Below, one piece after another: positions 32,895 through 42,242 of a stretch of DNA of 64,000 bases (position 1 is the first letter of the stretch; each line of letters opens with the position of its first letter). Both the position numbers and the translations under genes were made by a program. Source of the DNA: CALMNV01 sp035688975 (GTDB taxonomy: Bacteria; Actinomycetota; Actinomycetes; Actinomycetales; Dermatophilaceae); assembly GCF_035688975.1 (NCBI RefSeq), contig NZ_DASSMH010000051.1, forward strand, positions 5,126 through 69,125, given 5' to 3'. The notes beneath the pieces are model-generated. The model worked only from the letters and a program-made list of their open reading frames with translations. It ran no database searches and was not told where the DNA came from.

Positions 32895-33365
32895 ATGACC
32901 AACGTGACGATGATCGCCGCCGTCGGCCGCAACGGGGTCATCGGCGACGGCACGTCCATGCCGTGGCACCTGCCGGAGGACCTCAGGCACTTCAAGGCCA
33001 CCACGCTCGGCCATGCGCTCATCATGGGTCGCCGCACGTTCGACTCCATCGGGCAGGTGCTGCCCGGGCGGCGCACCATCGTGATCACGCGGCAACGCGA
33101 CTGGCGCCACCCCGACGTCGAGACCGCGCACTCGCTCGCCGAGGCGCTGGCGCTCGCGGGGCCGGTGGGGGAGGTGTTCGTGGCCGGCGGCGGCGCGGTC
33201 TACGCCGAGGCCATGCCGTATGCCGCCCGCCTCCTCATCACGGAGGTGGACCAGGAGCCGGCCGGGTCCGTGGTGTTTCCACCGATCGACCTCGATGCCT
33301 GGGTGGAGACGGACCGGGTGCCGCGCGAGGGCTTCACGTTCGTCACCTACGAGCGCCGCGCCTAG
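32895..33365 (+). CDS. folA: Dihydrofolate reductase
   Basis: Reduces dihydrofolate to tetrahydrofolate with NADPH; target of trimethoprim. 156 residues: MIAAVGRNGVIGDGTSMPWHLPED at the N-terminus holds the Met20-loop equivalent and the catalytic acid region, LIMGRRTFDSIG near 43 and VFVAGGGAVYAEAM near 95 bind NADPH. GAGGCT six bases before the ATG is a weak -10 candidate. The upstream region is occupied by three kinds of repeat, so expression from thyA may be attenuated. Confidence 0.96.
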   Translation: MTNVTMIAAVGRNGVIGDGTSMPWHLPEDLRHFKATTLGHALIMGRRTFDSIGQVLPGRRTIVITRQRDWRHPDVETAHSLAEALALAGPVGEVFVAGGGAVYAEAMPYAARLLITEVDQEPAGSVVFPPIDLDAWVETDRVPREGFTFVTYERRA

Positions 33366-33403
33366 CGGCCGGTGGCTGCCCGGCCCGGGTGGGGAGCAGA
33401 CGC

Positions 33404-33409
33404 TAACCT
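33404..33409 (+). promoter_or_regulatory. Putative dapA -10 box, leaderless start
   Basis: TAACCT lies seven bases before the dapA ATG; no Shine-Dalgarno sequence is present. Confidence 0.45.
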
Positions 33410-33416
33410 TGCCCCC

Positions 33417-34304
33417 ATGGCAGCAACTCCCGCGCTGGGCCGCGTCCTCTCCGCGATGGTCACGCCCATGCGCGCGGACGGGTCCGTCGACCTCGAGGCC
33501 GCCCAGCGGGTCGCCACCCACCTGGTCGACAACGGCCACGACGGGCTCGTCGTCTCGGGCACCACGGGGGAGTCGCCCACGACGACCGCCGTCGAGCGCG
33601 ACGCCCTCCTGCGGGCCGTCGTCCAGGCGGTCGGGGACCGGGCGGTCATCATCGCCGGGGTCGGCTCCAACGACACGTCGCACTCCGTCGAGGCCGCCCG
33701 GCAGGCCGAGGCCGCCGGCGCGGACGCCGTCCTGGTCGTCACCCCGTACTACAACAAGCCTCCGCAGGCGGGGGTCGCCGCGCACTTCCTCGCGGTGGCC
33801 GACGCGACGGGGCTGCCGGTCATGGTCTACGACATCCCGGGCCGCTCCGGCATCGCCATCGCCAAGGAGACCTACCTGCGCATCGCCGAGCACGAGCGCG
33901 TCGTGGCGGTCAAGGACGCCCGCGGCGACCTGTGGCTGGCCACCGAGGTCATGATGAGCACCGGCCTGCAGTGGTACTCCGGAGACGACGGGATGAACCT
34001 CGCCCACTTCGCCAACGGCGCGGCCGGCTTCGTGGGGGTCACCTCGCAGGTCGACCCGGCGGCATACCGCGACCTGGCCGACGCGGCCGTCGCTGGACGC
34101 TGGGAGGACGCCCTGGCCACCCACCGGCGCCTCGTCCCGCTCGTCAACGCCGTCATGAACGTCACCCAGGGGGCGATCATGGCCAAGGCCGCCCTCGCCC
34201 TCCAGGGACTGCTCGAGTCGCCGGCCGTCCGGCTGCCCCTCGTGGAGGCCGACGCGGAGCAGCTGGCGCTGCTGCGCGAGAGCCTCCCGCTCCCCATCGA
34301 CTAA
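33417..34304 (+). CDS. dapA: 4-hydroxy-tetrahydrodipicolinate synthase
   Basis: Condenses pyruvate with aspartate semialdehyde, first step specific to diaminopimelate and lysine. 295 residues, TIM barrel: GTTGESPTTT near 48, Tyr138 in VYDIPGRSG and the Schiff-base Lys166 in VVAVKDARGD are all present. The leaderless start agrees with the family N-terminus. rnj follows ten bases downstream, the usual actinobacterial pair. Confidence 0.97.
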   Translation: MAATPALGRVLSAMVTPMRADGSVDLEAAQRVATHLVDNGHDGLVVSGTTGESPTTTAVERDALLRAVVQAVGDRAVIIAGVGSNDTSHSVEAARQAEAAGADAVLVVTPYYNKPPQAGVAAHFLAVADATGLPVMVYDIPGRSGIAIAKETYLRIAEHERVVAVKDARGDLWLATEVMMSTGLQWYSGDDGMNLAHFANGAAGFVGVTSQVDPAAYRDLADAAVAGRWEDALATHRRLVPLVNAVMNVTQGAIMAKAALALQGLLESPAVRLPLVEADAEQLALLRESLPLPID

Positions 34305-34314
34305 GAGGACCTCC

Positions 34315-36000
34315 GTGAGCCATCCCCACCCCGAGCTGACCGCGCCGCCCGTCCTGCCGACGGGCGGCCTGCGCGTCGTGGCCCTCGGTGGCCTCGGCGA
34401 GGTCGGGCGCAACATGACCGTCCTCGAGACCCAGGGACGCCTGCTCGTCATCGACTGCGGCGTGCTCTTCCCCGAGGACCACCACCCGGGCGTCGACCTC
34501 ATCCTGCCCGACTTCTCCTACATCGAGGACCGGCTCGACGACGTCGAGGCGATCGTGCTGACCCACGGGCACGAGGACCACATCGGCGCCGTGCCCTACC
34601 TCCTCCGGCTCAAGGGCGACATCCCGCTCCTCGGCTCGCAGCTGACGCTCGCGCTCGTCGAGGCCAAGCTCAAGGAGCACCGGATCCGGCCGTTCACGAT
34701 GGGGGTCAAGGAGGGCCAGCGGGAGCGGCTCGGGGTCTTCGACCTCGAGTTCGTGGCGGTCAACCACTCCATCCCCGACGCGCTCGCCGTCTTCGTGCGG
34801 ACGGCGGCCGGCACGGTGCTGCACACCGGGGACTTCAAGATGGACCAGCTCCCGCTCGACGGGCGCCTCACCGACCTGCGCGCCTTCGCCCGGCTGGGGG
34901 AGGAGGGCGTCGACCTCTTCCTCACCGACTCCACGAATGCCGACGTCCCCGGCTTCACGACGCCGGAGATCGAGATCGCGCCGGCCATCGACCACGTGTT
35001 CCGGCACGCCGAGCGCCGCATCATCGTCGCGTGCTTCAGCAGCCACGTGCACCGCGTGCAACAGGTGCTCACCGCAGCCGCGAAGGCGGGGCGCAAGGTG
35101 GCCTTCGTCGGCCGGTCCATGATGCGCAACATGGGCATCGCGGCGGAGCTCGGCTACCTGCACGTGCCCGACGGCATCCTCGTCGACGTCAAGCGGCTCG
35201 ACTCGCTGCCCGACGACGAGGTGGTGCTCGTGGCGACCGGGTCCCAGGGGGAGCCGATGGCCGCGCTCGCCCGGATGGCCAACCGCGACCACCGCATCGA
35301 CGTGGGCCCGGGCGACACGGTGCTGCTCGCGTCGAGCCTCATCCCGGGCAACGAGAACGCCGTCTTCCGCGTCATCAACGGGCTCATGCGGCTCGGTGCC
35401 ACGGTGGTGCACCGGGGCAACGCCCGGGTCCATGTCTCCGGGCACGCCAGCGCGGGGGAGCTGCTCTACTGCTACAACATCGTCAAGCCGCGCAACGTGC
35501 TGCCGGTCCACGGCGAGTGGCGCCACATGCACGCCAACGCGCAGCTGGCGCTGCTGAGCGGGGTGCCGGAGGACCACGTCGTGGTGGCGGAGGACGGCGT
35601 CGTGGTCGACCTCGTCGACGGCAAGGCCGCGATCACCGGTGTCGTCGACTGCGGTTACGTCTACGTCGACGGCAGCAACGTGGGCGGCGCCGACGAGGCG
35701 CTGCTGAAGGACCGCCGCATCTTGCGCGACGAGGGCTTCATCACCTGTGTCGTCGTCATCGACGCGGCCACCGGCAAGATCGCGTCCGGCCCGCAGATCA
35801 CGGCGCGCGGCTTCGCCGAGGACGAGGAGCTCTTCCAGCAGGTCATCCCGCGCGTCGAGCGCGCGGTGGAGGAGGCGGTGGCGGGCGGTGTGCGGGACGA
35901 CCAGCAGCTGCAGCAGGTGGTCCGGCGCGCCGTGGGCTCGTGGGCTGGGGGCAAGATCCGGCGCCGGCCCATGATCATCCCCGTCGTCCTGCAGGCCTGA
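34315..36000 (+). CDS. rnj: Ribonuclease J
   Basis: Metallo-beta-lactamase/beta-CASP ribonuclease with endo- and 5'-3' exonuclease activity, central to mRNA decay and rRNA processing. 561 residues: zinc motif THGHEDHIGAVPYLL near 83, HTGDFKMDQLPLDG near 169, beta-CASP motif ATGSQGEPMAALARMAN near 306 and VHVSGHASAGE near 374, then a C-terminal domain. GTG start. Together with pnp in this window it covers both directions of exonucleolysis. Confidence 0.96.
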   Translation: MSHPHPELTAPPVLPTGGLRVVALGGLGEVGRNMTVLETQGRLLVIDCGVLFPEDHHPGVDLILPDFSYIEDRLDDVEAIVLTHGHEDHIGAVPYLLRLKGDIPLLGSQLTLALVEAKLKEHRIRPFTMGVKEGQRERLGVFDLEFVAVNHSIPDALAVFVRTAAGTVLHTGDFKMDQLPLDGRLTDLRAFARLGEEGVDLFLTDSTNADVPGFTTPEIEIAPAIDHVFRHAERRIIVACFSSHVHRVQQVLTAAAKAGRKVAFVGRSMMRNMGIAAELGYLHVPDGILVDVKRLDSLPDDEVVLVATGSQGEPMAALARMANRDHRIDVGPGDTVLLASSLIPGNENAVFRVINGLMRLGATVVHRGNARVHVSGHASAGELLYCYNIVKPRNVLPVHGEWRHMHANAQLALLSGVPEDHVVVAEDGVVVDLVDGKAAITGVVDCGYVYVDGSNVGGADEALLKDRRILRDEGFITCVVVIDAATGKIASGPQITARGFAEDEELFQQVIPRVERAVEEAVAGGVRDDQQLQQVVRRAVGSWAGGKIRRRPMIIPVVLQA

Positions 36001-36003
36001 GCC

Positions 36004-36972
36004 GTGCGGGGGCGGTGGCCCGACGTCGCCATCGCCGGGGCCCTGCTGCTGCTCGTCGGCGTGGGCGCGCTGCGCTGGCTCGACGTCACGGCATACCCCG
36101 TCGTGGTCCTGCAGACCACCGGCCCCTTCGTCGTCATCGGGCTCGTGCTGCTGCTCGTCGTCGCCGCGCTGCTGCGCCGGTGGGCCGTGCTCGTGCCGGT
36201 CGGGGTGGCCGCGCTCACCGCAGGCGTGATCGCCGTCCCGGCCTTCCTCTCCGAGGCGGACCCCACGGCGACCCGCGCATTGACGGCGATGTCGGTCAAC
36301 CTTTTCAAGGGCCGCGCGGACGCCGACCAGGTCATGGACGCCGTGCGCTTCCATGCCGTCGACGTCCTCGTGCTCGTCGAGGTGACGCGGGACGCGGTCC
36401 GCCGGCTCGACGCCGCGGGCCTCGCCGACTACTTCCCGGAGCGGGTCGGCGAGCCGGCCGCCGGCGACGGCACCGGGGGCGTGATGGTGCTCAGCCGCTA
36501 TCGCGTCACCGCGGTCCAGCCCGGTGCGGACCGTCCGGCGCCGGGCAGCTCGAGCGCGCAGCCGGAGGTGACGATCGACGTGGCCGGCACGCCGGTGCGC
36601 GTCAAGGCGGTCCACCCGGAGGCACCCGGTCCGAGGACGAGCGCCCAGTGGCGCGCCGACCTGCGCGCCCTCGCCGCGTGGCGGGGGAGCCGGCCGCCGG
36701 GGGAGCGCCTCATCGTCCTCGGTGACTTCAACGCCAGCGCCGGGCATCCGGCGTTCCGCGAGGTGGCCGAGGGGCTGCAGGACGCGCAGCGGGCTGCTGG
36801 GGGCGGCTGGGTGCGCACGTGGCCCTTCGTCGGCCGCCGTATGCCGCCGTGGGTGCAGCTCGACCACGTGCTGAGCCGCGGGCTGGTCCTCACCGATGCG
36901 GGACAGGTGGCCGTGCACGGGACGGACCACGCCATCGTGTGGGGCGCCTACGCCCTCACCAGGGGCGGGTGA
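36004..36972 (+). CDS. Membrane endonuclease/exonuclease/phosphatase family protein
   Basis: 322 residues. Three N-terminal hydrophobic segments (about residues 8-85) precede an EEP-fold domain with MSVNLFKGRAD near 97, VLVLVEVTRDA near 120, LIVLGDFNASAGHPAF near 238 and TDHAIVWGAY near 309, the metal and catalytic motifs. The active domain should face outside. Family members cut nucleic acids or lipids; the substrate is unknown. GTG starts three bases after rnj. The last 17 bases overlap the end of the opposing gene. Confidence 0.88.
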   Translation: MRGRWPDVAIAGALLLLVGVGALRWLDVTAYPVVVLQTTGPFVVIGLVLLLVVAALLRRWAVLVPVGVAALTAGVIAVPAFLSEADPTATRALTAMSVNLFKGRADADQVMDAVRFHAVDVLVLVEVTRDAVRRLDAAGLADYFPERVGEPAAGDGTGGVMVLSRYRVTAVQPGADRPAPGSSSAQPEVTIDVAGTPVRVKAVHPEAPGPRTSAQWRADLRALAAWRGSRPPGERLIVLGDFNASAGHPAFREVAEGLQDAQRAAGGGWVRTWPFVGRRMPPWVQLDHVLSRGLVLTDAGQVAVHGTDHAIVWGAYALTRGG

Positions 36973-38359
36973 CCGGCGCGTCGCGCGGGTCGTCGCCCTC
37001 GACGACCCAGCCCGCGGCGGTGTGCGTCCACGTGGCCCGGGGGCCCTCGGTCACGAGCTCGCGGAGCGCCTCGACCAGCCGGTCGACCCCCTCCGCGGTC
37101 GAGGCCAGGCCGAGGCTGGCCCGCACCGCCGTGGCGGGCGACTCGCTCCAGGGGTCCTCGAGCAGCTCGTCCACGAGCAGGTGGGCGCAAAACTTGCCGT
37201 CGCGCACACCGATCCCGTGCTCGACCGACAGGATCTGGGACACGAGCGACGGGTCGAACCCGGCGACGGTGAAGGCCACCACGCCGACGCGGTCGGAGTC
37301 GTCGGAGAAGAGCGAGAGCTGCTCCACGCCGGGCACCGTCTCCAGGCCGCTGCGCAGGCGGGCGAGCAGCTGCGCCTCGTGGCGCTCGATGTCGGCCCGG
37401 TGCGCCCGGATCGTGGCGCAGGCCGCGGCGAGCGCGACGGCACCGACGACGTTGGGGCTGCCGCCCTCGTGCCGGGCCGCGCCGGTCGCCCAGACCGTGC
37501 CCCGCTCCGTCACCGCGCGGGTCGCCCCACCGCCGGCCAGGTAGGGCTGGCCGGAGTCGAGCCAGTCGGCCCGACCGGCGAGCACCCCGGCGCCGAAGGG
37601 CGCGTACGTCTTGTGCCCGGAGAAGGCCACGTAGTCGGCGTCCCACCCGGCGAGGTCGACCGGTCGGTGCGGGGCGAGCTGCGCGGCGTCGACGGCAAGG
37701 CGGGCGCCGTGCTCGTGGGCGAGGGCCGCGAAGCGCGCCACCGGCCACACCTCGCCGGTGACGTTGGAGGCGGCGGTCACGACCGCGAGCCGGTGCCGGG
37801 CCGGGTGCTCGGCGAAGGCCTCGTCGAGCAGGTCGAGCGCGTCCTCGATGCTGCTCGGGATCGGCAGGCGCACGGTGCGGTGCGCTCCCCACGGCAGCAG
37901 GGTGGAGTGGTGCTCGGAGGCGAAGACGAAGACGACCGTGCGCCGGGGCAGGGCCCGCGAGAGCAGGTTCCACGAGTCCGTGGTCGTGCGGGTGAAGATG
38001 ACCGCGTCGTCGTCCCGCGCTCCGACGAACTCGCCCACCTCGGCGCGCGCCTGCTCGTACCACGCGCTCGTCACCCGGGAGGCGTAGCCGGCGCCGCGGT
38101 GGACGGAGGAGTAGGTCTGCAGGGTGCGGTCGACCGCCGCCTGCACCGTCTCGAGCGCCGGCGTGGACGCGGCCAGGTCGAGGTTGACGTAGGTCCGGGG
38201 GCCGCTCGTGGTCGGCACGACGAGGTCGGCGCCGACGGTGCGCGGCAGCGGCGCGGTCGGCGGGACGACGTGCAGGGCCCGGCCGCGTGCGGTTCCCGCC
38301 TCGAGGGGGCGGCTGAGGGTGCGGGTGGAACGGGGGCTGGTCGCCGGGAGGACGGACAC
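36956..38359 (-). CDS. Class V aminotransferase, cysteine desulfurase-like
   Basis: 467 residues, PLP-dependent. YVAFSGHKTYAPFGAGVLAG near 255 contains the Schiff-base Lys; LAVDAAQLAPHRPVDL near 230 has the PLP-binding Asp; VRDGKFCAHLLVDELL near 397 has a Cys where SufS/Csd enzymes carry the persulfide Cys. The likely reaction is release of sulfur from cysteine, but a C-S lyase role is possible. Start is GTG 38359 with AGGAGC six bases upstream. A SAM-IV type riboswitch precedes it, tying it to sulfur and methionine metabolism. About 45 residues at the start look disordered. Confidence 0.88.
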   Translation of the reverse strand: MSVLPATSPRSTRTLSRPLEAGTARGRALHVVPPTAPLPRTVGADLVVPTTSGPRTYVNLDLAASTPALETVQAAVDRTLQTYSSVHRGAGYASRVTSAWYEQARAEVGEFVGARDDDAVIFTRTTTDSWNLLSRALPRRTVVFVFASEHHSTLLPWGAHRTVRLPIPSSIEDALDLLDEAFAEHPARHRLAVVTAASNVTGEVWPVARFAALAHEHGARLAVDAAQLAPHRPVDLAGWDADYVAFSGHKTYAPFGAGVLAGRADWLDSGQPYLAGGGATRAVTERGTVWATGAARHEGGSPNVVGAVALAAACATIRAHRADIERHEAQLLARLRSGLETVPGVEQLSLFSDDSDRVGVVAFTVAGFDPSLVSQILSVEHGIGVRDGKFCAHLLVDELLEDPWSESPATAVRASLGLASTAEGVDRLVEALRELVTEGPRATWTHTAAGWVVEGDDPRDAPVTRPW

Positions 38360-38394
38360 GGGGTGCTCCTGGGTCGGGGGACCCACGGGGCGCA

Positions 38395-38508
38395 GGTCCG
38401 CGCTTGCCGACCTCGGGACGAGGGTCGGCCGGGTCGTCACCCGGAGCACCCCACCGCGGAGGAGGGTTGCTGACCAGCGAGCCGGGGCTTGTCACTGGCA
38501 CTCATGAC
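38395..38508 (-). ncRNA. SAM-IV type riboswitch
   Basis: Read on the minus strand the element starts GGTCATGAGTGCCAG, continues with AAGCCCCGGCTCGCTGG, TCAGCAACCCTCC, CGCGGTGGGGTGCTCCGGGT, GACGACCCGG, a hairpin CCGACC..GGTCGG, and ends CAAGCGCGGACC. Order and sequence match what I know of the SAM-IV aptamer of actinobacteria. A further GGGTC-CCCC-GACCC hairpin sits directly before the ribosome binding site of the cysteine-desulfurase-like gene, so SAM probably blocks translation initiation. Confidence 0.88.
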
Positions 38509-38515
38509 CTGCACG

Positions 38516-38545
38516 TAGGTTACGGAGACCGCCGGTGCCCTGTCC
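38516..38545 (-). promoter_or_regulatory. Promoter of the riboswitch transcript
   Basis: Minus strand TGGACA, 18 bases, TAACCT. Transcription would begin at or within a base or two of the riboswitch 5' end. Confidence 0.6.
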
Positions 38546-38676
38546 AGCCGGCAGGGCGCGCGTGTCGCCATCCGGACGCGTCGGCCGTATGCCCCAGTGT
38601 CCCCGGCGCCGGCGCCGGCGCCGGCGTGTGGCTGGCGTTGCCAGTGTGGCTGCTGGGCTATGTCGTCGCGGTGGCG

Positions 38677-38682
38677 TACCGT
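38677..38682 (+). promoter_or_regulatory. Putative ftsK -10 box, leaderless start
   Basis: TACCGT lies six bases before the ATG at 38689. No Shine-Dalgarno sequence is seen. Confidence 0.35.
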
Positions 38683-38688
38683 GCCGGC

Positions 38689-41544
38689 ATGGCGACTCGT
38701 CCGTCCAGCACCACGCGCTCGGGTTCCGCGCCCAAGGGCGGTTCCTCCCGGCCTGCCCCGCGGGCCAGCCGTCCTGCCCAGCGCCCGCCGACGCCCCGTG
38801 GTGCGCACGCGGGCCGCGCCAAGGGCGGCGGCCTGCCGCTGCCGCTCCGGGCGGCCCGCAACACGTGGATGGGCGTCTCGCACGTGGCCGGCGGAGCAGT
38901 GCGCCGCGTCGGCCACAGCGCCCGCGAGCTGGAGCCGGAGCACCGGCGTGACGGTCTCGGCTTCGCCCTGCTCGCCCTCGCCGTCGTCGTCGCGGCCCGT
39001 GAGTGGTGGGGCGTGTCGGGCCTCTTCGGCCAGGCGGTGCACGCCGTCTTCGCCGGCACGTTCGGCCGGGTCGCGTATGCCGTGCCGCTGGTGCTGCTCG
39101 CCCTCGGCCTGCGCCTGCTGCGCGCCCCACAGGACGACGCCGCCACCAACCGTCTCGTCGTGGGCAGCATCGCCCTGACGTTCTCTGCGTGCGGGCTCGC
39201 CCACATCAGCGACGGGATCCCCAACCCGCCCGACGGTGCAGACGGCATGCGCGCGGCCGGCGGCATCATCGGCTTCCTCGCGTCGAGCCCGCTCGCCGCC
39301 GCGGTGTCCGTCTACGGCGCGGTGGTCATCCTCGTGCTGCTCGGCGTCTTCGGTCTCCTCGTCGTCACGGCCACCCCGGTGGGCCTCATCCCCACCCGGC
39401 TGCGCCAGCTGCGCGACGTCGTGCTGCACCGGTCCTCCGGCGACGGCCCGGGCGCGGGGGAGGGATCGACCGCGGACGCGGCCGCAGACGGCGGGCCCCC
39501 GCGGCGCTCCCGCCGCAAGGCCGCCGACCTCGACGGCGACCGCGAGGGGGACGAGGCCTTCCGCAAGGCGGCGGAGACCGAGGCTGCGGGTGCCCGCCCG
39601 CGTCCGGGGGAGCGGCGCGCGACCTCGGGCGCTCCCGCGCCGCGGCCCGCCGGTCCGGCCCGCCCCGACGGCGTCGGGTCAGGGGGTGCCACCGTCGATG
39701 CCGCCGCCGTCGGGCCAAAGGCCGAGCTGGTGCCGCCGCCCATGAGCGACCTCCCGGCCCGGGTGGAGCAGCTCTCCCTCGGCGGCGACATCACCTACCG
39801 CCTGCCGGACCAGGCCATCCTCACGCCGGGAGCGCCGCACAAGACGCGCAGCGAGACCAACGACCGGGTCGTCGACTCGCTCACCCATGTCTTCGAGCAG
39901 TTCGACATCGACGCCCAGGTCACCGGCTTCACCCGCGGCCCGACCGTCACCCGCTACGAGGTCGAGCTCGGCTCCGGCACCAAGGTCGAGCGCGTCACCG
40001 CCCTCTCCAAGAACATCGCGTATGCCGTCGCCTCGGCCGACGTGCGCATCCTCTCCCCGATCCCGGGCAAGTCGGCCATCGGGATCGAGATCCCCAACAC
40101 CGACCGCGAGAACGTCGCCCTCGGTGACGTGCTGCGCAGCCAGACGGCGCGGGGCAACGACCACCCGATGGTCATGGGGGTCGGCAAGGACGTCGAGGGC
40201 GCCTACGTCATCGCCAACCTCGCGAAGATGCCGCACCTGCTCGTGGCCGGCGCCACCGGCTCGGGCAAGAGCTCCTTCGTCAACTCGATGATCACCTCGA
40301 TCCTCATGCGGGCGACGCCCGAGGAGGTCCGGATGGTCCTCGTCGACCCCAAGCGGGTCGAGCTCACGGCATACGAGGGCATCCCGCACCTCATCACCCC
40401 GATCATCACCAGCCCCAAGAAGGCCGCCGAGGCGCTCCAGTGGGTCGTGCGCGAGATGGACCAGCGCTACGACGACCTGGCCGCCTTCGGCTTCAAGCAC
40501 ATCGACGACTTCAACAAGGCGGTCCGGGCGGGCAAGGTCAAGCCCCTGCCCGGCTCCGAGCGCCAGCTGAGCACCTACCCCTACCTGCTCGTCGTGGTGG
40601 ACGAGCTCGCCGACCTCATGATGGTCGCCCCGCGCGACGTCGAGGAGTCGGTCGTGCGGATCACCCAGCTCGCCCGCGCCGCCGGGATCCACCTCGTCCT
40701 CGCGACCCAGCGCCCCTCGGTCGACGTCGTCACCGGCCTCATCAAGGCCAACGTGCCCTCGCGGATGGCCTTCGCCACGTCGTCGCTCGCCGACTCCCGG
40801 GTCGTCCTCGACCAGCCGGGCGCCGAGAAGCTCATCGGCCAGGGCGACGCGCTCTTCCTGCCGATGGGCACCAACAAGCCGATGCGCGTGCAGGGCGCCT
40901 GGGTCAACGAGTCCGAGATCCACGAGGTCGTCAGGTTCGTCACGACCCAGCTGAAGCCGCACTACGTCGAGGACGTCGTGGCGGTCACACCGAAGAAGCA
41001 GGTCGACGACGACATCGGCGACGACCTCGACGTGCTGCTGCAGGCCACGGAGCTCGTCGTGACGACCCAGTTCGGCTCCACGTCGATGCTCCAGCGCAAG
41101 CTGCGGGTCGGCTTCGCCAAGGCCGGCCGGCTCATGGACCTGCTCGAGTCCCGCGGCGTCGTCGGCCCGAGCGAGGGCTCCAAGGCACGCGACGTGCTCG
41201 TGCGACCCGACGACCTCCCGCAGACGCTGGCCCTGCTCCGGGGCGAGGACGTGCCGCCGCCGACCGGCGTGGGTGACGACCTCGAGGTCACCGAGCCGGA
41301 GCCCTACGACGACTCGGTCGTCGCGCTCGAGCGGGCGGCCGACGGGGAGGACGAGCAGACGTATGCCGGGTCGCCCCGCACGGCCGCCATCGTGGCGGAC
41401 CGAGGCGAGCGGCAGGAGGCGGCCGGCTCGAGCAGGTGGACGCCCGGGGACCTCACGCCGGTGGTCGACGAGGACGACGAGGAGGAGGACCAAGAGTCGG
41501 AGGACGCCTGGTCGCTCACCGACCGGGGCAGCGAGCGCTGGTAA
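38689..41544 (+). CDS. ftsK: DNA translocase FtsK
   Basis: Septal motor that clears and aligns chromosome ends at division. 951 residues: a basic Ser/Pro-rich start, four membrane helices (about 85-225), an acidic-basic linker, then the RecA-like motor with Walker A VAGATGSGKSSFVNSM near 520 and Walker B LLVVVDELADLM near 634. The C-terminal gamma winged helix (TTQFGSTSMLQRKLRVGFAK near 800) reads orienting sequences. The last about 60 residues are very acidic. Start chosen at ATG 38689; the longer frame upstream overlaps the riboswitch region. Confidence 0.95.
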   Translation: MATRPSSTTRSGSAPKGGSSRPAPRASRPAQRPPTPRGAHAGRAKGGGLPLPLRAARNTWMGVSHVAGGAVRRVGHSARELEPEHRRDGLGFALLALAVVVAAREWWGVSGLFGQAVHAVFAGTFGRVAYAVPLVLLALGLRLLRAPQDDAATNRLVVGSIALTFSACGLAHISDGIPNPPDGADGMRAAGGIIGFLASSPLAAAVSVYGAVVILVLLGVFGLLVVTATPVGLIPTRLRQLRDVVLHRSSGDGPGAGEGSTADAAADGGPPRRSRRKAADLDGDREGDEAFRKAAETEAAGARPRPGERRATSGAPAPRPAGPARPDGVGSGGATVDAAAVGPKAELVPPPMSDLPARVEQLSLGGDITYRLPDQAILTPGAPHKTRSETNDRVVDSLTHVFEQFDIDAQVTGFTRGPTVTRYEVELGSGTKVERVTALSKNIAYAVASADVRILSPIPGKSAIGIEIPNTDRENVALGDVLRSQTARGNDHPMVMGVGKDVEGAYVIANLAKMPHLLVAGATGSGKSSFVNSMITSILMRATPEEVRMVLVDPKRVELTAYEGIPHLITPIITSPKKAAEALQWVVREMDQRYDDLAAFGFKHIDDFNKAVRAGKVKPLPGSERQLSTYPYLLVVVDELADLMMVAPRDVEESVVRITQLARAAGIHLVLATQRPSVDVVTGLIKANVPSRMAFATSSLADSRVVLDQPGAEKLIGQGDALFLPMGTNKPMRVQGAWVNESEIHEVVRFVTTQLKPHYVEDVVAVTPKKQVDDDIGDDLDVLLQATELVVTTQFGSTSMLQRKLRVGFAKAGRLMDLLESRGVVGPSEGSKARDVLVRPDDLPQTLALLRGEDVPPPTGVGDDLEVTEPEPYDDSVVALERAADGEDEQTYAGSPRTAAIVADRGERQEAAGSSRWTPGDLTPVVDEDDEEEDQESEDAWSLTDRGSERW

Positions 41545-42242
41545 ACCCGCCGGCGGCCGCTCCCAATGGCGGACCCAAAAGGACGAAGGCACGCCGCTAT
41601 GAACGTCATAAGGCCCCATGAGCGGGCTACATCGGCGGCAACGGCACGAGCGCGAGTCGGCGCTGTCCCGAGTTACTGTAGCCCAAGGCGAATAGTTCCT
41701 GAACCTGTGCGACTAAAGGCCGGGAAATTGACTCCACGACTGAGGATGAATTCGCGGGGGGCCCTAGAGTTTCGACTGCGCGGAGCCTGAGATGCCTCCT
41801 ACGCCACCGAGCACATCGGTGGACGCTCCCTAAGCTTATTCAGGCCCAATTTGGCAAGCGCCACCCCTTGCCCCCAGGATATGCTCACCCAAGCAACTGC
41901 CCCAATCCCGAGCGCGATCGATCTCCACAGCACGCTCATATCGCTCCTTCGTACACTTCTCGGTACAGGAATTCGCCGAGCGAACCGGCTACGGGTGCGA
42001 CCACGTGGGGACGTGACTCATCTGGAGCGCGACCTGGCGCGCGCAGATCGCGGCTTAGCGGACGGCTTGCGGGCAGTCTTCAACGCCATTGGGCGACTCG
42101 ACCATCCCACGAGGAGTGCGCGGGTCACCGGTTCGGGCCGAGGCTAACGCGGCATGCGCTGCCCGTGCGGCGTCGAGGGTTCAGGTCTACTCTCCGAAAT
42201 ATCGTCTCTCCACATGGGGGGCGCAGCGAGAGAGAACCGAAC
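41545..42242. other. 698-bp region without a firm gene, atypical composition
   Basis: Visibly richer in A and T than its surroundings, with codons and words rare elsewhere in the window and stop codons in all frames. No plus-strand frame looks like protein. The only gene candidate is a 46-residue ORF on the minus strand (41799-41939). The stretch may be remnant or acquired DNA. Confidence 0.6.
41799..41939 (-). CDS. Candidate 46-residue hydrophobic peptide
   Basis: ATG at 41939 has AGGAG four bases upstream and opens a 46-codon frame ending with TAG. The peptide begins MSVLWRSIALGIGAVAWVSI, a likely membrane helix to about residue 26, then LAKLGLNKLRERPP and a Cys near the end. It uses ATA, AAA and AAT codons that are rare in neighbouring genes. 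Similar size and shape occur in small membrane peptides and toxins, but nothing identifies it. It may be a chance frame. Confidence 0.35.
   Translation of the reverse strand: MSVLWRSIALGIGAVAWVSISWGQGVALAKLGLNKLRERPPMCSVA

Noticed and set aside
41566..42147. Plus-strand frames of 74 and 98 codons after ftsK
   Set aside because: No ribosome binding site, no protein-like composition, and overlapping frames with no family resemblance.
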